DNA of 64,000 bases. Source: an uncultured Lachnospiraceae bacterium (GTDB taxonomy: Bacteria > Bacillota > Clostridia > Lachnospirales > Lachnospiraceae). A program made the translations under genes and the position numbers. Below the pieces are notes generated by a model. It saw nothing but the letters and a program-made list of their open reading frames with translations, was not told where the DNA came from and did no database searches. Location: the NCBI GenBank assembly GCA_910583835.1, contig CAJTYM010000009.1:1-64000 (forward strand). The letters run 5' to 3'. Below, piece by piece: positions 53,804 to 63,157 of the stretch (position 1 is the stretch's first letter; each line of letters starts with the position of its first letter).

Positions 53804-54813
53804 AAGTGATTTTTATGGGCACGCCCGATTTCTCCGTGGGAACCTTGGAAGCCTTAATCGAGGCTGGGCATGAGGTCACGCTTGCCGTCACCCAGCCGGA
53901 TAAGCCCAAGGGCAGGGGGAAAGCCATGCAGTTCCCGCCGGTAAAGGAAGCCGCCCTTGCCCATGGCATTGAGGTTTACCAGCCCAGGCGGGTGCGGGAG
54001 GAAGCCTGTATCCAATATCTGAGGAACTATGCGGCAGATATTATCGTGGTCGTGGCATTTGGGCAGATTTTGCCCAAAGAAATCCTGGAAATGCCAAAAT
54101 ATGGCTGCATCAACGTCCACGCCTCCCTGCTGCCCAAATACCGTGGGGCCGCGCCGATTCAGTGGGCGGTCATCAATGGGGAACAGGTGACTGGGGTGAC
54201 AACTATGCGCATGGACGAGGGGCTGGATACCGGAGACATGATTCTCAAGGAGGAAGTGCGGCTCACGGCGGAAGAGACCGGGGGCAGCCTTTTTGACCGA
54301 CTGGCACAGACCGGGGCAAAGCTGTGTCTGCGGACACTTACAGCGATTGAGGAGGGGACAGCCAGTTACACGCCGCAAGACCATGCTCTGGCTACCCATA
54401 CCACGATGATCAAGAAGCAGCTGGGGGAGATTGACTGGCAGAAACCGGCGCAGGAACTGGAGCGTCTGGTCCGTGGGCTGAATCCCTGGCCGAGCGCGTA
54501 TACGTTCCTCAATGGGAAAACGTTAAAAATCTGGAAAGCTGCCGTGATAGGACAGACAGATCAAGAGCAGGCCGGCAATCTGCAAAAAGGTCGGGAACAG
54601 GCCGGCAAGCCGGAAAGCGGAGAGCAGCAGGCAGCATTTGAAATAGAACCCGGGACCGTTGCCTGGGTGACGAAGGACAGCCTTGCGGTCCAGACCGGGC
54701 AAGGGCTTTTGAAACTGTTGGAAGTACAGTTAGAGGGAAAGAAACGGATGACAATCGATGCATTCCTGCGGGGATTACCCATAGACAAGGGATGCAGGCT
54801 TGGAAAGGAGTGA
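53800..54813 (+). CDS. fmt: Methionyl-tRNA formyltransferase
   Basis: A 337-residue enzyme that formylates initiator Met-tRNA using 10-formyl-THF. The N-terminal Rossmann domain has the SLLPKYRGAAPIQWA motif and the catalytic residues around VNVHASLLP-like positions (INVHASLL). The C-terminal OB domain begins with RGLNPWPSAYT. In that domain lies a Gln/Glu/Gly-rich low-complexity insert of about 30 residues (about 248-277, with repeats of EQAG). ATGA overlap with def. Confidence 0.94.
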   Translation: MKVIFMGTPDFSVGTLEALIEAGHEVTLAVTQPDKPKGRGKAMQFPPVKEAALAHGIEVYQPRRVREEACIQYLRNYAADIIVVVAFGQILPKEILEMPKYGCINVHASLLPKYRGAAPIQWAVINGEQVTGVTTMRMDEGLDTGDMILKEEVRLTAEETGGSLFDRLAQTGAKLCLRTLTAIEEGTASYTPQDHALATHTTMIKKQLGEIDWQKPAQELERLVRGLNPWPSAYTFLNGKTLKIWKAAVIGQTDQEQAGNLQKGREQAGKPESGEQQAAFEIEPGTVAWVTKDSLAVQTGQGLLKLLEVQLEGKKRMTIDAFLRGLPIDKGCRLGKE

Positions 54814-54818
54814 CCTTT

Positions 54819-55532
54819 ATGCCATTTTATGGATTTGGATTTTATTTTGACCCAACTTATATATTAGTGATTATCGGGGCATTGATTTGCCTGGCAGCCT
54901 CAGCGAGGGTGAAATTTACCTTCCGCAAATACGACCGGGTGCGCAGCATGTCAGGGATGACCGGGGCACAGGCGGCGGAACGCATCTTGCGTGCAGCGGG
55001 GATTCATGACGTCAGCGTTGAGCATGTCTCCGGGGAACTGTCAGACCATTATGACCCAAGGAGAAAAGTGCTGCGCCTTTCAGACAGCACCTATGGCTCT
55101 GCTTCCGTAGCAGCAGTAGGTGTGGCAGCGCATGAGTGCGGACATGCCATCCAGCATCAGAAATCGTATGCGCCCCTGGCAATCCGCGGCGCGATTGTCC
55201 CGGTGGCTAATTTCGGCTCTGCAGCGGCCTGGCCGCTGATTATCATCGGCATGTTTATCAGCAGCAATACAGGTACGCTTTTGATTGATATCGGCATTAT
55301 CTGTTTTTCCCTGGCAGTGATGTTCCAGCTTGTGACGCTGCCGGTGGAATTTAACGCTTCCAGGCGGGCAGTGCGCATTTTGGGTGAGACAGGCATCTTA
55401 GATTCACAGGAACTGAGAAGTACGAGGAAAGTCCTTGGCGCTGCCGCGCTGACGTATGTGGCGGGCGCTGCCGCTGCGATTCTGCAGCTTCTGCGTCTCC
55501 TGCTCCTGTTTGGAGGAAGAAATGACGACTGA
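54819..55532 (+). CDS. Membrane zinc metallopeptidase, YugP family
   Basis: A 237-residue protein with a membrane segment near the N-terminus (about 10-28), the zinc-protease motif AAHECGHAIQHQ (HExxH), and two or three further membrane segments. It matches the neutral zinc metallopeptidase family of YugP, whose substrate is unknown. The ATG at 54819 follows GGAG and lies five bases after the fmt stop. The end overlaps rsmB by eleven bases. Its position between fmt and rsmB is a common clostridial arrangement. Confidence 0.88.
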   Translation: MPFYGFGFYFDPTYILVIIGALICLAASARVKFTFRKYDRVRSMSGMTGAQAAERILRAAGIHDVSVEHVSGELSDHYDPRRKVLRLSDSTYGSASVAAVGVAAHECGHAIQHQKSYAPLAIRGAIVPVANFGSAAAWPLIIIGMFISSNTGTLLIDIGIICFSLAVMFQLVTLPVEFNASRRAVRILGETGILDSQELRSTRKVLGAAALTYVAGAAAAILQLLRLLLLFGGRNDD

Positions 55533-56844
55533 TGTAAATTTGCGGGAACTGGTTTTGGAAGTCCTGCTCGCCGTGACCAGGGACCATGCATACAGCCATC
55601 TTGTGATTCGGGAAATGCTGGAGAAATACCAGTACCTTGGCAAACAGGAGCGGAGCATTTTAAAGCGCGTATGCGAGGGGACTTTGGAGCAGATGATTTG
55701 GATTGATTATGTCATCAATCAGTTTTCCAGTGTCAAAGTAAATAAAATGAAACCCCAGATACGCTGCATCTTAAGGAGCAGCGTATATGAACTGAAGTAT
55801 ATGGATGCCATTCCGGCTTCCGCCACCTGCAATGAGGCAGTGAAGCTGGCGCAGAAGCGGGGGTTTCGCAACCTCAAGGGCTTTGTCAACGGTGTTTTGC
55901 GGACTGTCAGCCGTAATTTAGACAAGATTTCGCTGCCGGACCGCGAGCAGGAGCCTGTGCGCTATCTGTCGGTAAAGTACTCCATGCCGGAATGGATTTT
56001 GCAGCTGTGGCAGACATACCCACTGGAACAGGTGGAGGAGATGCTGCAGTCATTTCTTATGGAAGCCCCGACAGTTATTCGCATAAACCCTCTTAAGACA
56101 ACAAAAGAAGAGCTCAGGCAGGAACTTATGGCAGACCATATCACAGTCAGGGAAGATGAGGAGGTTCCCGGGGTATTCTATCTGGAAGGATATGATTTCC
56201 TGCGGAAAATCCCCTCATTCCGGGAAGGAAAATTTTATGTGCAGGATACGAGTTCCATGCAGGTGGCGATTTGCGCTTGCCCCAAGCCCGGTGATTATAT
56301 CCTCGATGTCTGCGCGGCTCCCGGCGGCAAGAGCATCCATTTGGCAGAACTGCTCTGGGAGGCGGAGAATGGAGCCGCCGTTCAGGGGATGGTGGAAGCC
56401 CGGGATCTGACCGCACAAAAAGTATCCCTGATTGAGGAAAATATAAACCGCTGTGGACTTCCCAATATCTGTGCCGTACAGGCAGATGCCAGAATATTGG
56501 ATGAAGATAAGGTGGGCAAGGCGGATATCGTGGTTGCGGACCTGCCCTGTTCGGGACTGGGTGTCCTTGCCAGGAAAGCAGATATCAAATACCGGGTGAC
56601 CATGGAGGAATGCCGTAAGCTGTGCGATTTGCAGAGGCAGATTCTGCATACCGTGCAGCAGTATGTAAAGCCGCAGGGAATCCTGATATATAGTACCTGT
56701 ACTATCAATCCCATGGAGAATGAAGAGAATGTCAGTTGGTTTCTGCAGGAGCATGACAATTTTCGTCTGGAGCTGCAGAAGCAGATTTGGCCGGGCAAAG
56801 GCAAGAACGATGGTTTTTTCCTGGCAAAGATGCGGAAAGGATAA
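55522..56844 (+). CDS. rsmB: 16S rRNA (cytosine-967-C5)-methyltransferase
   Basis: A 440-residue protein with an N-terminal NusB-like RNA-binding domain (about 1-140) and a SAM-dependent RNA m5C methyltransferase domain. The SAM loop is DVCAAPGGKS, motif IV with the release Cys is DLPCSGLG, and the catalytic Cys is in YSTCTINPMENEENV. The ATG at 55522 has GGAGGAAG upstream and is read inside the last codons of the peptidase gene. rlmN starts three bases after the stop. Confidence 0.93.
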   Translation: MTTDVNLRELVLEVLLAVTRDHAYSHLVIREMLEKYQYLGKQERSILKRVCEGTLEQMIWIDYVINQFSSVKVNKMKPQIRCILRSSVYELKYMDAIPASATCNEAVKLAQKRGFRNLKGFVNGVLRTVSRNLDKISLPDREQEPVRYLSVKYSMPEWILQLWQTYPLEQVEEMLQSFLMEAPTVIRINPLKTTKEELRQELMADHITVREDEEVPGVFYLEGYDFLRKIPSFREGKFYVQDTSSMQVAICACPKPGDYILDVCAAPGGKSIHLAELLWEAENGAAVQGMVEARDLTAQKVSLIEENINRCGLPNICAVQADARILDEDKVGKADIVVADLPCSGLGVLARKADIKYRVTMEECRKLCDLQRQILHTVQQYVKPQGILIYSTCTINPMENEENVSWFLQEHDNFRLELQKQIWPGKGKNDGFFLAKMRKG

Positions 56845-56847
56845 GTT

Positions 56848-57873
56848 ATGAAGCAGGATATTAAGTCATTCAATCAAAAAGAACTGGAAGAGTTTTTCGT
56901 GTCCTTAGGGGAAAAGCCGTTCCGCGCGCGGCAGGTTTACCAATGGCTGCATGTAAAACAGGCAGCTTCTTTTGCCGAGATGACGAATATTTCTAAAGCC
57001 TTGCAGGAAAAATTAAGGGAAACCTGCGAACTGACAGTTCTGCGGCAGCAGCTTGTGCAGCGTTCCAGGGACGGTACGGCGAAATATCTCTTTGCTTTGG
57101 CGGACGGAAATATGATTGAGAGCGTACGCATGAAATATAAACATGGGAACAGCGTGTGCATTTCTTCCCAGGCGGGCTGCCGCATGGGCTGCCGTTTCTG
57201 CGCTTCTGCGCTGGGCGGGCTGGTGCGCAGCCTGACCCCGGCAGAGATGCTGGATCAGATTTACCGGATTCAGGCGGATATCGGTGAGCGCGTCTCCCAT
57301 GTGGTGGTGATGGGAACCGGCGAGCCTTTGGATAATTATGATAACCTGCTGAAATTCCTGGAACTTCTGACCGATGAACATGGGCTTCATATCAGCCAGC
57401 GCAATATTACGGTGTCTACCTGTGGCATTGTGCCGAATATGCGCAGGCTTGCCGAACAAAAACTGCAGATTACGCTGGCAGTTTCGCTTCATGCCTCCTC
57501 GCAGCAAAAGCGCCTGGAGCTGATGCCGGTGGCGAACAAATATGAAATCCATGAACTGCTGGCGGCCTGTAAGGAGTATTTTGCCAAGACCGGGCGGCGG
57601 ATTACCTTTGAATACAGCCTGGTGGGCGGCGTCAATGATAAGACGGAAGATGCCGTGCAGCTGGCAGCTTTGATTAAAAACATGAACTGCCATGTCAACC
57701 TTATCCCGGTAAACCCCATCGAGGAGAGGGACTACGTGCAGTCTGGCAAGCGGGCAGTCACGGAGTTTAAAGAGCAGCTCGAGAAATATGGGATAACGGT
57801 AACGGTCAGGCGTGAAATGGGCAGGGATATTGACGGAGCCTGCGGGCAGCTGCGGCGCCGTCAGATTTTATGA
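56848..57873 (+). CDS. rlmN: 23S rRNA (adenine-2503-C2)-methyltransferase
   Basis: A 341-residue radical SAM enzyme that methylates A2503 in 23S rRNA and A37 in some tRNAs. The cluster motif is C-x3-C-x2-C in CRMGCRFCAS, followed by GTGEPLDNYDN and the SLHASS segment. The C-terminal Cys expected to form the methyl-transfer intermediate is in DIDGACGQL. Length and motifs are standard for RlmN, and nothing indicates a Cfr-type resistance enzyme. Confidence 0.94.
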   Translation: MKQDIKSFNQKELEEFFVSLGEKPFRARQVYQWLHVKQAASFAEMTNISKALQEKLRETCELTVLRQQLVQRSRDGTAKYLFALADGNMIESVRMKYKHGNSVCISSQAGCRMGCRFCASALGGLVRSLTPAEMLDQIYRIQADIGERVSHVVVMGTGEPLDNYDNLLKFLELLTDEHGLHISQRNITVSTCGIVPNMRRLAEQKLQITLAVSLHASSQQKRLELMPVANKYEIHELLAACKEYFAKTGRRITFEYSLVGGVNDKTEDAVQLAALIKNMNCHVNLIPVNPIEERDYVQSGKRAVTEFKEQLEKYGITVTVRREMGRDIDGACGQLRRRQIL

Positions 57874-57874
57874 C

Positions 57875-57903
57875 TTGTCCTTTTATATACATTATGCTAA
57901 AAT
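57875..57903 (+). promoter_or_regulatory. Extended -10 promoter before prpC
   Basis: TTGTCC (57875-57880), 17 bases, then TGC-TAAAAT (-10 at 57898-57903), right after the rlmN stop. This suggests that the phosphatase/kinase part of the block can be transcribed on its own. Confidence 0.65.
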
Positions 57904-57993
57904 ATTTATGACTGTTTGGAACTTTATGGGATTGCAAGCAGTTGCCAATGAATGGATGTTTCAGAATAATTCTCAAAGAAAGGCGGGCCGGAC

Positions 57994-58722
57994 ATGAGGG
58001 CTTTTTCCAGGACGGATACGGGGAGAAGACGAGAAATGAATCAGGATTATATGTATACTTCCGAGTTGCCAGTTGGAAATCTGCCCAATCTGTATGTGTT
58101 AGCAGATGGCATGGGAGGGCATAATGCTGGAGACTATGCTTCGCGTTATGCAGTGGAGACGATTGTGCAGTCTGTACAAGGCAGCCGGGATACATCGCCG
58201 GTGATGATTTTGCGGGAAGCCATCTGGAAGGCGAATCAGGCGGTGGTAGAGAAATCCAGGACAGATATTGACCTGGAGGGCATGGGAACGACTGTGGTCG
58301 CAGCGACTGTGAACGGCAGTGAGCTTTGTGTGGCAAATGTCGGCGACAGCCGCCTGTATATTGCGGGAGAATATTTTGAGCAGATTACAAAGGATCACTC
58401 CTATGTGCAGGAAATGGTGCGCAGGGGAGAGTTAAGGGCGGAGATAGCGAGAATCCATCCTGACCGCAATATCATCACGCGTGCCGTAGGCGGCGGGCTG
58501 GATATTGAGGTTGATTTCTTTGAAGCAGAGCTGGTGGAGAACGACCGGATTCTCATGTGTTCTGACGGACTGACAGATATGTTGGAGGACAGGGAGATTT
58601 TTGAAATTATAAAGACTGGAGCCGATAGTGCAGATATTGTGGAGATGCTGGTTGGGCAGGCCAACAGATATGGAGGCAATGACAATATCACAGTTATTTT
58701 GACGGAACCGTTTGAGTGGTAA
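57994..58722 (+). CDS. prpC: PP2C-type Ser/Thr protein phosphatase (Stp/PrpC)
   Basis: A 242-residue PPM phosphatase. Metal-binding motifs are visible: LADGMGGHNAGDYAS, GTTVVAATV, NVGDSRLY, CSDGLTDM and GGNDNITVI. It reverses phosphorylation by the kinase encoded next. The start ATG has a moderate GGCGGG site. The kinase ATG lies 17 bases after its stop, the standard prpC-prkC order. Confidence 0.93.
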   Translation: MRAFSRTDTGRRREMNQDYMYTSELPVGNLPNLYVLADGMGGHNAGDYASRYAVETIVQSVQGSRDTSPVMILREAIWKANQAVVEKSRTDIDLEGMGTTVVAATVNGSELCVANVGDSRLYIAGEYFEQITKDHSYVQEMVRRGELRAEIARIHPDRNIITRAVGGGLDIEVDFFEAELVENDRILMCSDGLTDMLEDREIFEIIKTGADSADIVEMLVGQANRYGGNDNITVILTEPFEW

Positions 58723-58739
58723 GATGTTTGGAGGTAAGA

Positions 58740-60827
58740 ATGTTAAAAGAGGGAATCTATATTGCAGATAGATACGAGATTGTAGGGAAAGTCGGAACCG
58801 GCGGCATGGCGGACGTCTATAAGGCGAAAGACCATACGCTGGGACGTTTTGTAGGAATCAAGGTTCTCAAGCAGGAGTTCTCCGAAGATGTGAATTTCGT
58901 GACGAAATTTCGGACGGAGGCACAGTCGGCAGCAGGATTAGAGCATCCCAATATTGTGAATATTTATGATGTAGGAAGCGAGAATGCCATCCATTATATT
59001 GTCATGGAATATGTGGAGGGCATTACCTTAAAGACCTATATTGAGAAGAAAGGGCAGCTTTCCTTTAAGGAAGCCGTGAGCATTGCCATCCAGGTAGGAA
59101 GGGGTATTGAGGCGGCGCACAACAAGCACATTATCCACCGTGACATCAAGCCGCAGAATATCATAATTTCCACGGAGGGCAAAGTCAAAGTGACTGATTT
59201 CGGGATTGCCAGGGCAGCGAGCAGCAACACCATCAATTCAGATGTGATGGGTTCCGTGCATTACGCTTCGCCGGAGCAGGCGCGCAATGGTTTTGTCGAT
59301 GGCAAGAGCGATATCTATTCCTTAGGAATCGTTATGTACGAGATGGTAACCGGACGTGTGCCGTTTGATGGGGAGTCGACGGTGGCAATCGCCATCCAGC
59401 ATCTGCAGGAGGAGATGATAAGGCCCAGCGCTTACGCGCCGGATTTGCCCATCAGCTTAGAGAAGATTATCCTCAAATGTACGCAGAAGAGCCCGGACAG
59501 GCGTTATGATACGATTGGCGACTTGCTGATTGACCTGAAGAAAGCGCTAATCAGCCCCAATGAAGATTTTGTGGTGATGGTTCCCATCGGGCAGCAGGAT
59601 AAGACCAGGGTCATGAAACAGGAGGAAGTGGAGAGCATCAAGGAGCAGACAAGGAATATGTATTACGAGGATGCTGCTGAGGAACCTGAGGAAGAGGATG
59701 AGGAAGAAGAGGAAGAGGAGGAAGACAGCGGATTTCTGAATCCTAAGATGGAAAAGGCAGTGACAATCATGGGCATAGTCGCCGCCGTCATCATAGTCGC
59801 TATCATTATCTATATTGTGGGCAGCTTTTTTGGTCTGTTCCGTTTTGGCGGGAGCCAGAAGGAAGACGATGTGAAGCAGGAAGAGATGAAGGATGATGAG
59901 GAGGAGGAAGAACCGGAAGATAAGACAGAAAAAGTGGAGATGATTGACCTCAAAGGCAAGACCTTTGATGAGGCGAAAGCGGCGCTCTATGAGATAGGGC
60001 TTGGAATTGAGAGAGCGGGAGAGGAATCTTCCGACACCTATGCCCAGGGGCAGATTGTCAGCCAGAGCGTGGAGGCCGGGACGCAGGTGGAGAAGCATAC
60101 GACTATCCGGGTTACCATCAGCAGCGGCGTGGGTGAGATTGATGTGCCGATGGTGACGGGACTCGATCAGACGGCAGCGGAAGCGAAATTAGCGGAGAGT
60201 GGATTTGTGGCAAATACTGATTTTGGCTATAGCGATTCCGTTGCCAGCGGCACGGTGATGTCTCAGACACCGGAAGCGGGGAACAAAGCCAAAAAGGGAG
60301 ATACCGTCAGCCTTATAGTAAGCCGGGGAACGGAGCCTGTCGTGATGCCCAATGTCTGGAATAAACCGGAGGCAGAAGCGAGGGAACAGCTATCTGCCCT
60401 GGGGCTTAAGGTGTCAACAACCTCTGATTACAGCAACGATATACCGGAAGGGAATGTCATCAGCCAGAACATCGTGGAAGGGAAGTCCGTGGAGAAAGGG
60501 GCAACCGTTACGCTGGTTATCAGCTTAGGTAAGAAAAGCACATTCTATTCCCTTGACAATTACAGCATCAACAAGTTGGAGGATATTCCCAAAGTCGCTA
60601 CCAGCATCACGGCGAAGATTGCCCTTTACAAGTCAGAGAGTGAGGAGTTAGTCAATACCTGGACTGCCACGTCTTTCCCATTCGTGCTTACTCAGGGCGG
60701 CATTGAGAATTGTTCCGAGGGATATATCATCATTGAATGGGAATGGAGTTATTTAGACGAGGAGGGCGTAGAGATTCTTGAGGGCAGGACGACAGAGATA
60801 GACGATATTCCATTTACGCCGAATTAG
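58740..60827 (+). CDS. prkC: PASTA-domain Ser/Thr kinase PrkC/PknB
   Basis: A 695-residue membrane kinase. The cytoplasmic kinase domain (about 1-265) has the Gly loop GTGGMADVYK, HRDIKPQN catalytic loop, DFG and an SPEQAR-type P+1 loop. A Glu-rich juxtamembrane stretch (about 315-335) precedes the membrane segment at about 344-370. Outside are three PASTA domains (about 400-600) that bind peptidoglycan fragments, then a further ~90-residue C-terminal domain. It links cell-wall state to growth, division and spore germination. The ATG at 58740 follows GGAGGT; an in-frame GTG at 58716 overlaps prpC and is less likely. Confidence 0.94.
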   Translation: MLKEGIYIADRYEIVGKVGTGGMADVYKAKDHTLGRFVGIKVLKQEFSEDVNFVTKFRTEAQSAAGLEHPNIVNIYDVGSENAIHYIVMEYVEGITLKTYIEKKGQLSFKEAVSIAIQVGRGIEAAHNKHIIHRDIKPQNIIISTEGKVKVTDFGIARAASSNTINSDVMGSVHYASPEQARNGFVDGKSDIYSLGIVMYEMVTGRVPFDGESTVAIAIQHLQEEMIRPSAYAPDLPISLEKIILKCTQKSPDRRYDTIGDLLIDLKKALISPNEDFVVMVPIGQQDKTRVMKQEEVESIKEQTRNMYYEDAAEEPEEEDEEEEEEEEDSGFLNPKMEKAVTIMGIVAAVIIVAIIIYIVGSFFGLFRFGGSQKEDDVKQEEMKDDEEEEEPEDKTEKVEMIDLKGKTFDEAKAALYEIGLGIERAGEESSDTYAQGQIVSQSVEAGTQVEKHTTIRVTISSGVGEIDVPMVTGLDQTAAEAKLAESGFVANTDFGYSDSVASGTVMSQTPEAGNKAKKGDTVSLIVSRGTEPVVMPNVWNKPEAEAREQLSALGLKVSTTSDYSNDIPEGNVISQNIVEGKSVEKGATVTLVISLGKKSTFYSLDNYSINKLEDIPKVATSITAKIALYKSESEELVNTWTATSFPFVLTQGGIENCSEGYIIIEWEWSYLDEEGVEILEGRTTEIDDIPFTPN

Positions 60828-60840
60828 GGAAGCGGTGCAT

Positions 60841-61740
60841 ATGCAGGGGAAAATCATAAAAGGGATTGCCGGTTTCTACTATGTACACGTAGCAGAAGCC
60901 GGAATCTTTGAGTGCAAAGCGAAAGGAATTTTCCGTAAAGAAAAAATAAAGCCGCTGGTAGGGGACGATGTGGAACTGGAACCGCTAAATATGCAGGATA
61001 TGACTGGCAATATCACGGCAATCCTTCCCCGCAAAAATGAGCTCATCCGACCGGCAGTGGCGAATGTTGACCAGGCGATGGTGATTTTTGCGGCAGATAA
61101 GCCGAAGCCGAATTTTAATCTGCTGGACCGTTTTCTGATTATGATGGAGCAGCGCAAGGTGGAGACTATTATCTGCTTTAATAAGCAGGACCTCGTCACA
61201 CAGGAAGAAACAGACAGGCTGCGGCAAATCTATGAACCCTGCGGCTATCAGGTTTTGGCAGTCAGCGCCAAGGAACAGCAGGGGCTTAAGCAGGTTCAGG
61301 AAGTCCTTGCAGGAAAGACAACGACAGTAGCAGGACCCTCCGGTGTAGGCAAGTCCTCACTGATTAACCTGCTCTCGCCGGAAGCGGATATGGAGACGGG
61401 GATGCTCAGTGAGAAGATTGACAGGGGGAAACACACTACCCGGCATTCCCAGTTGTTGTATATTGATGATGGGACGTACATTATGGATACGCCCGGCTTC
61501 AGTTCCCTGTACCTGATGGGGATGGAAGCGGAGGAACTGAAATGGTACTTTCGGGAATTTGAATCTTATGAGCCGTTTTGCCGTTTTCAGGGCTGCAGCC
61601 ATATCCATGAACCGGGTTGCGCTGTGAAAACGTCATTGGCGGAGGGGAAAATCAGCCCTATACGGTATGAGAATTATGCGATGCTTTACGGAGAACTGAA
61701 AAATGTCAGAAAGTATGAAAAAGGAGGAGGAAAGAGATGA
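60841..61740 (+). CDS. rsgA: Ribosome small subunit-dependent GTPase A
   Basis: A 299-residue circularly permuted GTPase that helps late 30S assembly. The order is OB fold, G4 (CFNKQDLV), G5, G1 (GPSGVGKSS), G3 (DTPGF) and a zinc module (C-x-H-...-C in CSHIHEPGC). The ATG at 60841 is preferred over a GTG at 60835. It lies 13 bases after prkC and overlaps rpe by ATGA, as in many Firmicutes. Confidence 0.94.
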   Translation: MQGKIIKGIAGFYYVHVAEAGIFECKAKGIFRKEKIKPLVGDDVELEPLNMQDMTGNITAILPRKNELIRPAVANVDQAMVIFAADKPKPNFNLLDRFLIMMEQRKVETIICFNKQDLVTQEETDRLRQIYEPCGYQVLAVSAKEQQGLKQVQEVLAGKTTTVAGPSGVGKSSLINLLSPEADMETGMLSEKIDRGKHTTRHSQLLYIDDGTYIMDTPGFSSLYLMGMEAEELKWYFREFESYEPFCRFQGCSHIHEPGCAVKTSLAEGKISPIRYENYAMLYGELKNVRKYEKGGGKR

Positions 61741-62387
61741 ATTGTTTATCGCCATCTATACTGGCAGCGGATATTTCCTGCCTGGGGGAACAGATTAAAA
61801 TGATTGATGAGGCTGGGGCGCAGTATGTGCACATTGACATCATGGATGGGCATTTTGTGCCCACGCTTTCCTTTGGCGCGCCGGTCATAAGGTCCATCCG
61901 GCCGCTTACCGAGCGGATTTTTGATGTGCATCTGATGATGGATGAGCCAATCCACCTGGTAGATGAGATGGTGGAATGCGGTGCAGACATTATTACGGTC
62001 CATGCCGAGGCGTGTACCCATCTTGACCGCACAATTGAAAAAATTAAAGAGCGCGGAGTGCTTGCTTCCGTTGCTTTGAATCCGGCAACCGATTTGGGCT
62101 GCCTGAATTATATCCTGCCTAAGCTTGATATGGTTCTTTTGATGACCGTCAATCCCGGCTATGGCGGACAGAAATACATTCCTTATCTGACAGATAAGAT
62201 TCGCGATTTGCGGCAGATTGTGGAGGAGCGCGACTTAAAGCTTGATATCGAGGTAGACGGCGGGGTTACTTTGCAGAATGTAGGGGGGATTCTTGAAGCC
62301 GGGGCCAATATCATTGTGGCTGGTTCCGCTGTGTTCCATGGGGATGTGAAGGGGAATGCGGAGGAATTTTTAAAGAAGATGGCCTGA
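61737..62387 (+). CDS. rpe: Ribulose-phosphate 3-epimerase
   Basis: A 216-residue TIM-barrel enzyme that interconverts ribulose-5-phosphate and xylulose-5-phosphate in the pentose phosphate pathway. Motifs are HIDIMDGHFVPTLSFG (metal and catalytic Asp), DVHLMMDEP, MTVNPGYGGQKYIP and EVDGGVTLQN (second catalytic Asp). ATGA overlap with rsgA. Confidence 0.95.
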   Translation: MNCLSPSILAADISCLGEQIKMIDEAGAQYVHIDIMDGHFVPTLSFGAPVIRSIRPLTERIFDVHLMMDEPIHLVDEMVECGADIITVHAEACTHLDRTIEKIKERGVLASVALNPATDLGCLNYILPKLDMVLLMTVNPGYGGQKYIPYLTDKIRDLRQIVEERDLKLDIEVDGGVTLQNVGGILEAGANIIVAGSAVFHGDVKGNAEEFLKKMA

Positions 62388-62431
62388 GAATTAAAATTGG
62401 CCATAGCAATATTGTTTTAGAGGAAGAGAAG

Positions 62432-63088
62432 ATGCAGTCATTGATTATCAGCGGCGGAAGCCTGGACATGGAATTTGCCCTTTCTTATATCAGAAAATAT
62501 TCCTTTGACTTTACTGTCGCGGCAGACAGGGGCATGGATTTTTTCTATGAGCATAAGATGGTACCGGATTATATTGTGGGAGATTTTGATTCGGCAGACC
62601 CGGAGGTTTTAGAGTATTTCCGCAATTTAAACGGAGGGGAAAGGCCTGAGATTTTACAGTTTGAGCCAGAGAAAGATGAGACAGATACGGAACTTGCCAT
62701 CCGTATAGCAATACAGCAGGGATGTGATGATATCCATCTTCTGGGCGCTATGGGAAGCCGAATGGACCATATGCTGGGCAATCTGCATCTGTTGGGAGCA
62801 GCAATGAAACAAGGGGTGGCATGCAGAATGGTGGATAAGAATAACCGCATCCGCATGATTTGTCAGGGAATGTCATTGAGGCGCGAGGAACAGTATGGGA
62901 CTTATGTATCGCTTTTTCCGTTCACACCGCAGGTGAAAGGGCTGACGCTGACAGGTTTTCAATATCCGTTAAAAGATTACACGCTGGAATGTTACCATTC
63001 TCTCGGCGTCAGCAATGAGATAATTGCTGAGAAAGCGGAGATTTCATTTCAGGAGGGCGTGCTGCTTGTTGTGGAGTCAAAAGATTGA
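62432..63088 (+). CDS. thiN: Thiamine pyrophosphokinase
   Basis: A 218-residue enzyme that transfers pyrophosphate from ATP to thiamine. Typical segments are AADRGMDFF, VGDFDSADPE, EKDETDTELAI and LGAMGSRMDHMLGN. The C-terminal beta domain ends with VSNEIIAEKAEISFQEG. It is the last gene of the conserved block. No TPP riboswitch is seen upstream. Confidence 0.92.
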   Translation: MQSLIISGGSLDMEFALSYIRKYSFDFTVAADRGMDFFYEHKMVPDYIVGDFDSADPEVLEYFRNLNGGERPEILQFEPEKDETDTELAIRIAIQQGCDDIHLLGAMGSRMDHMLGNLHLLGAAMKQGVACRMVDKNNRIRMICQGMSLRREEQYGTYVSLFPFTPQVKGLTLTGFQYPLKDYTLECYHSLGVSNEIIAEKAEISFQEGVLLVVESKD

Positions 63089-63157
63089 GCCCCATAGGAT
63101 GGAAAGAGGAAAATACAATAAAAGAAAGGATTATTAAAGTAGTCAGAGGTGTTATTG

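Noticed and set aside
56848..57873. Cfr-type antibiotic resistance methyltransferase
   Set aside because: Its position behind rsmB and its RlmN-like motifs and length indicate the housekeeping enzyme.
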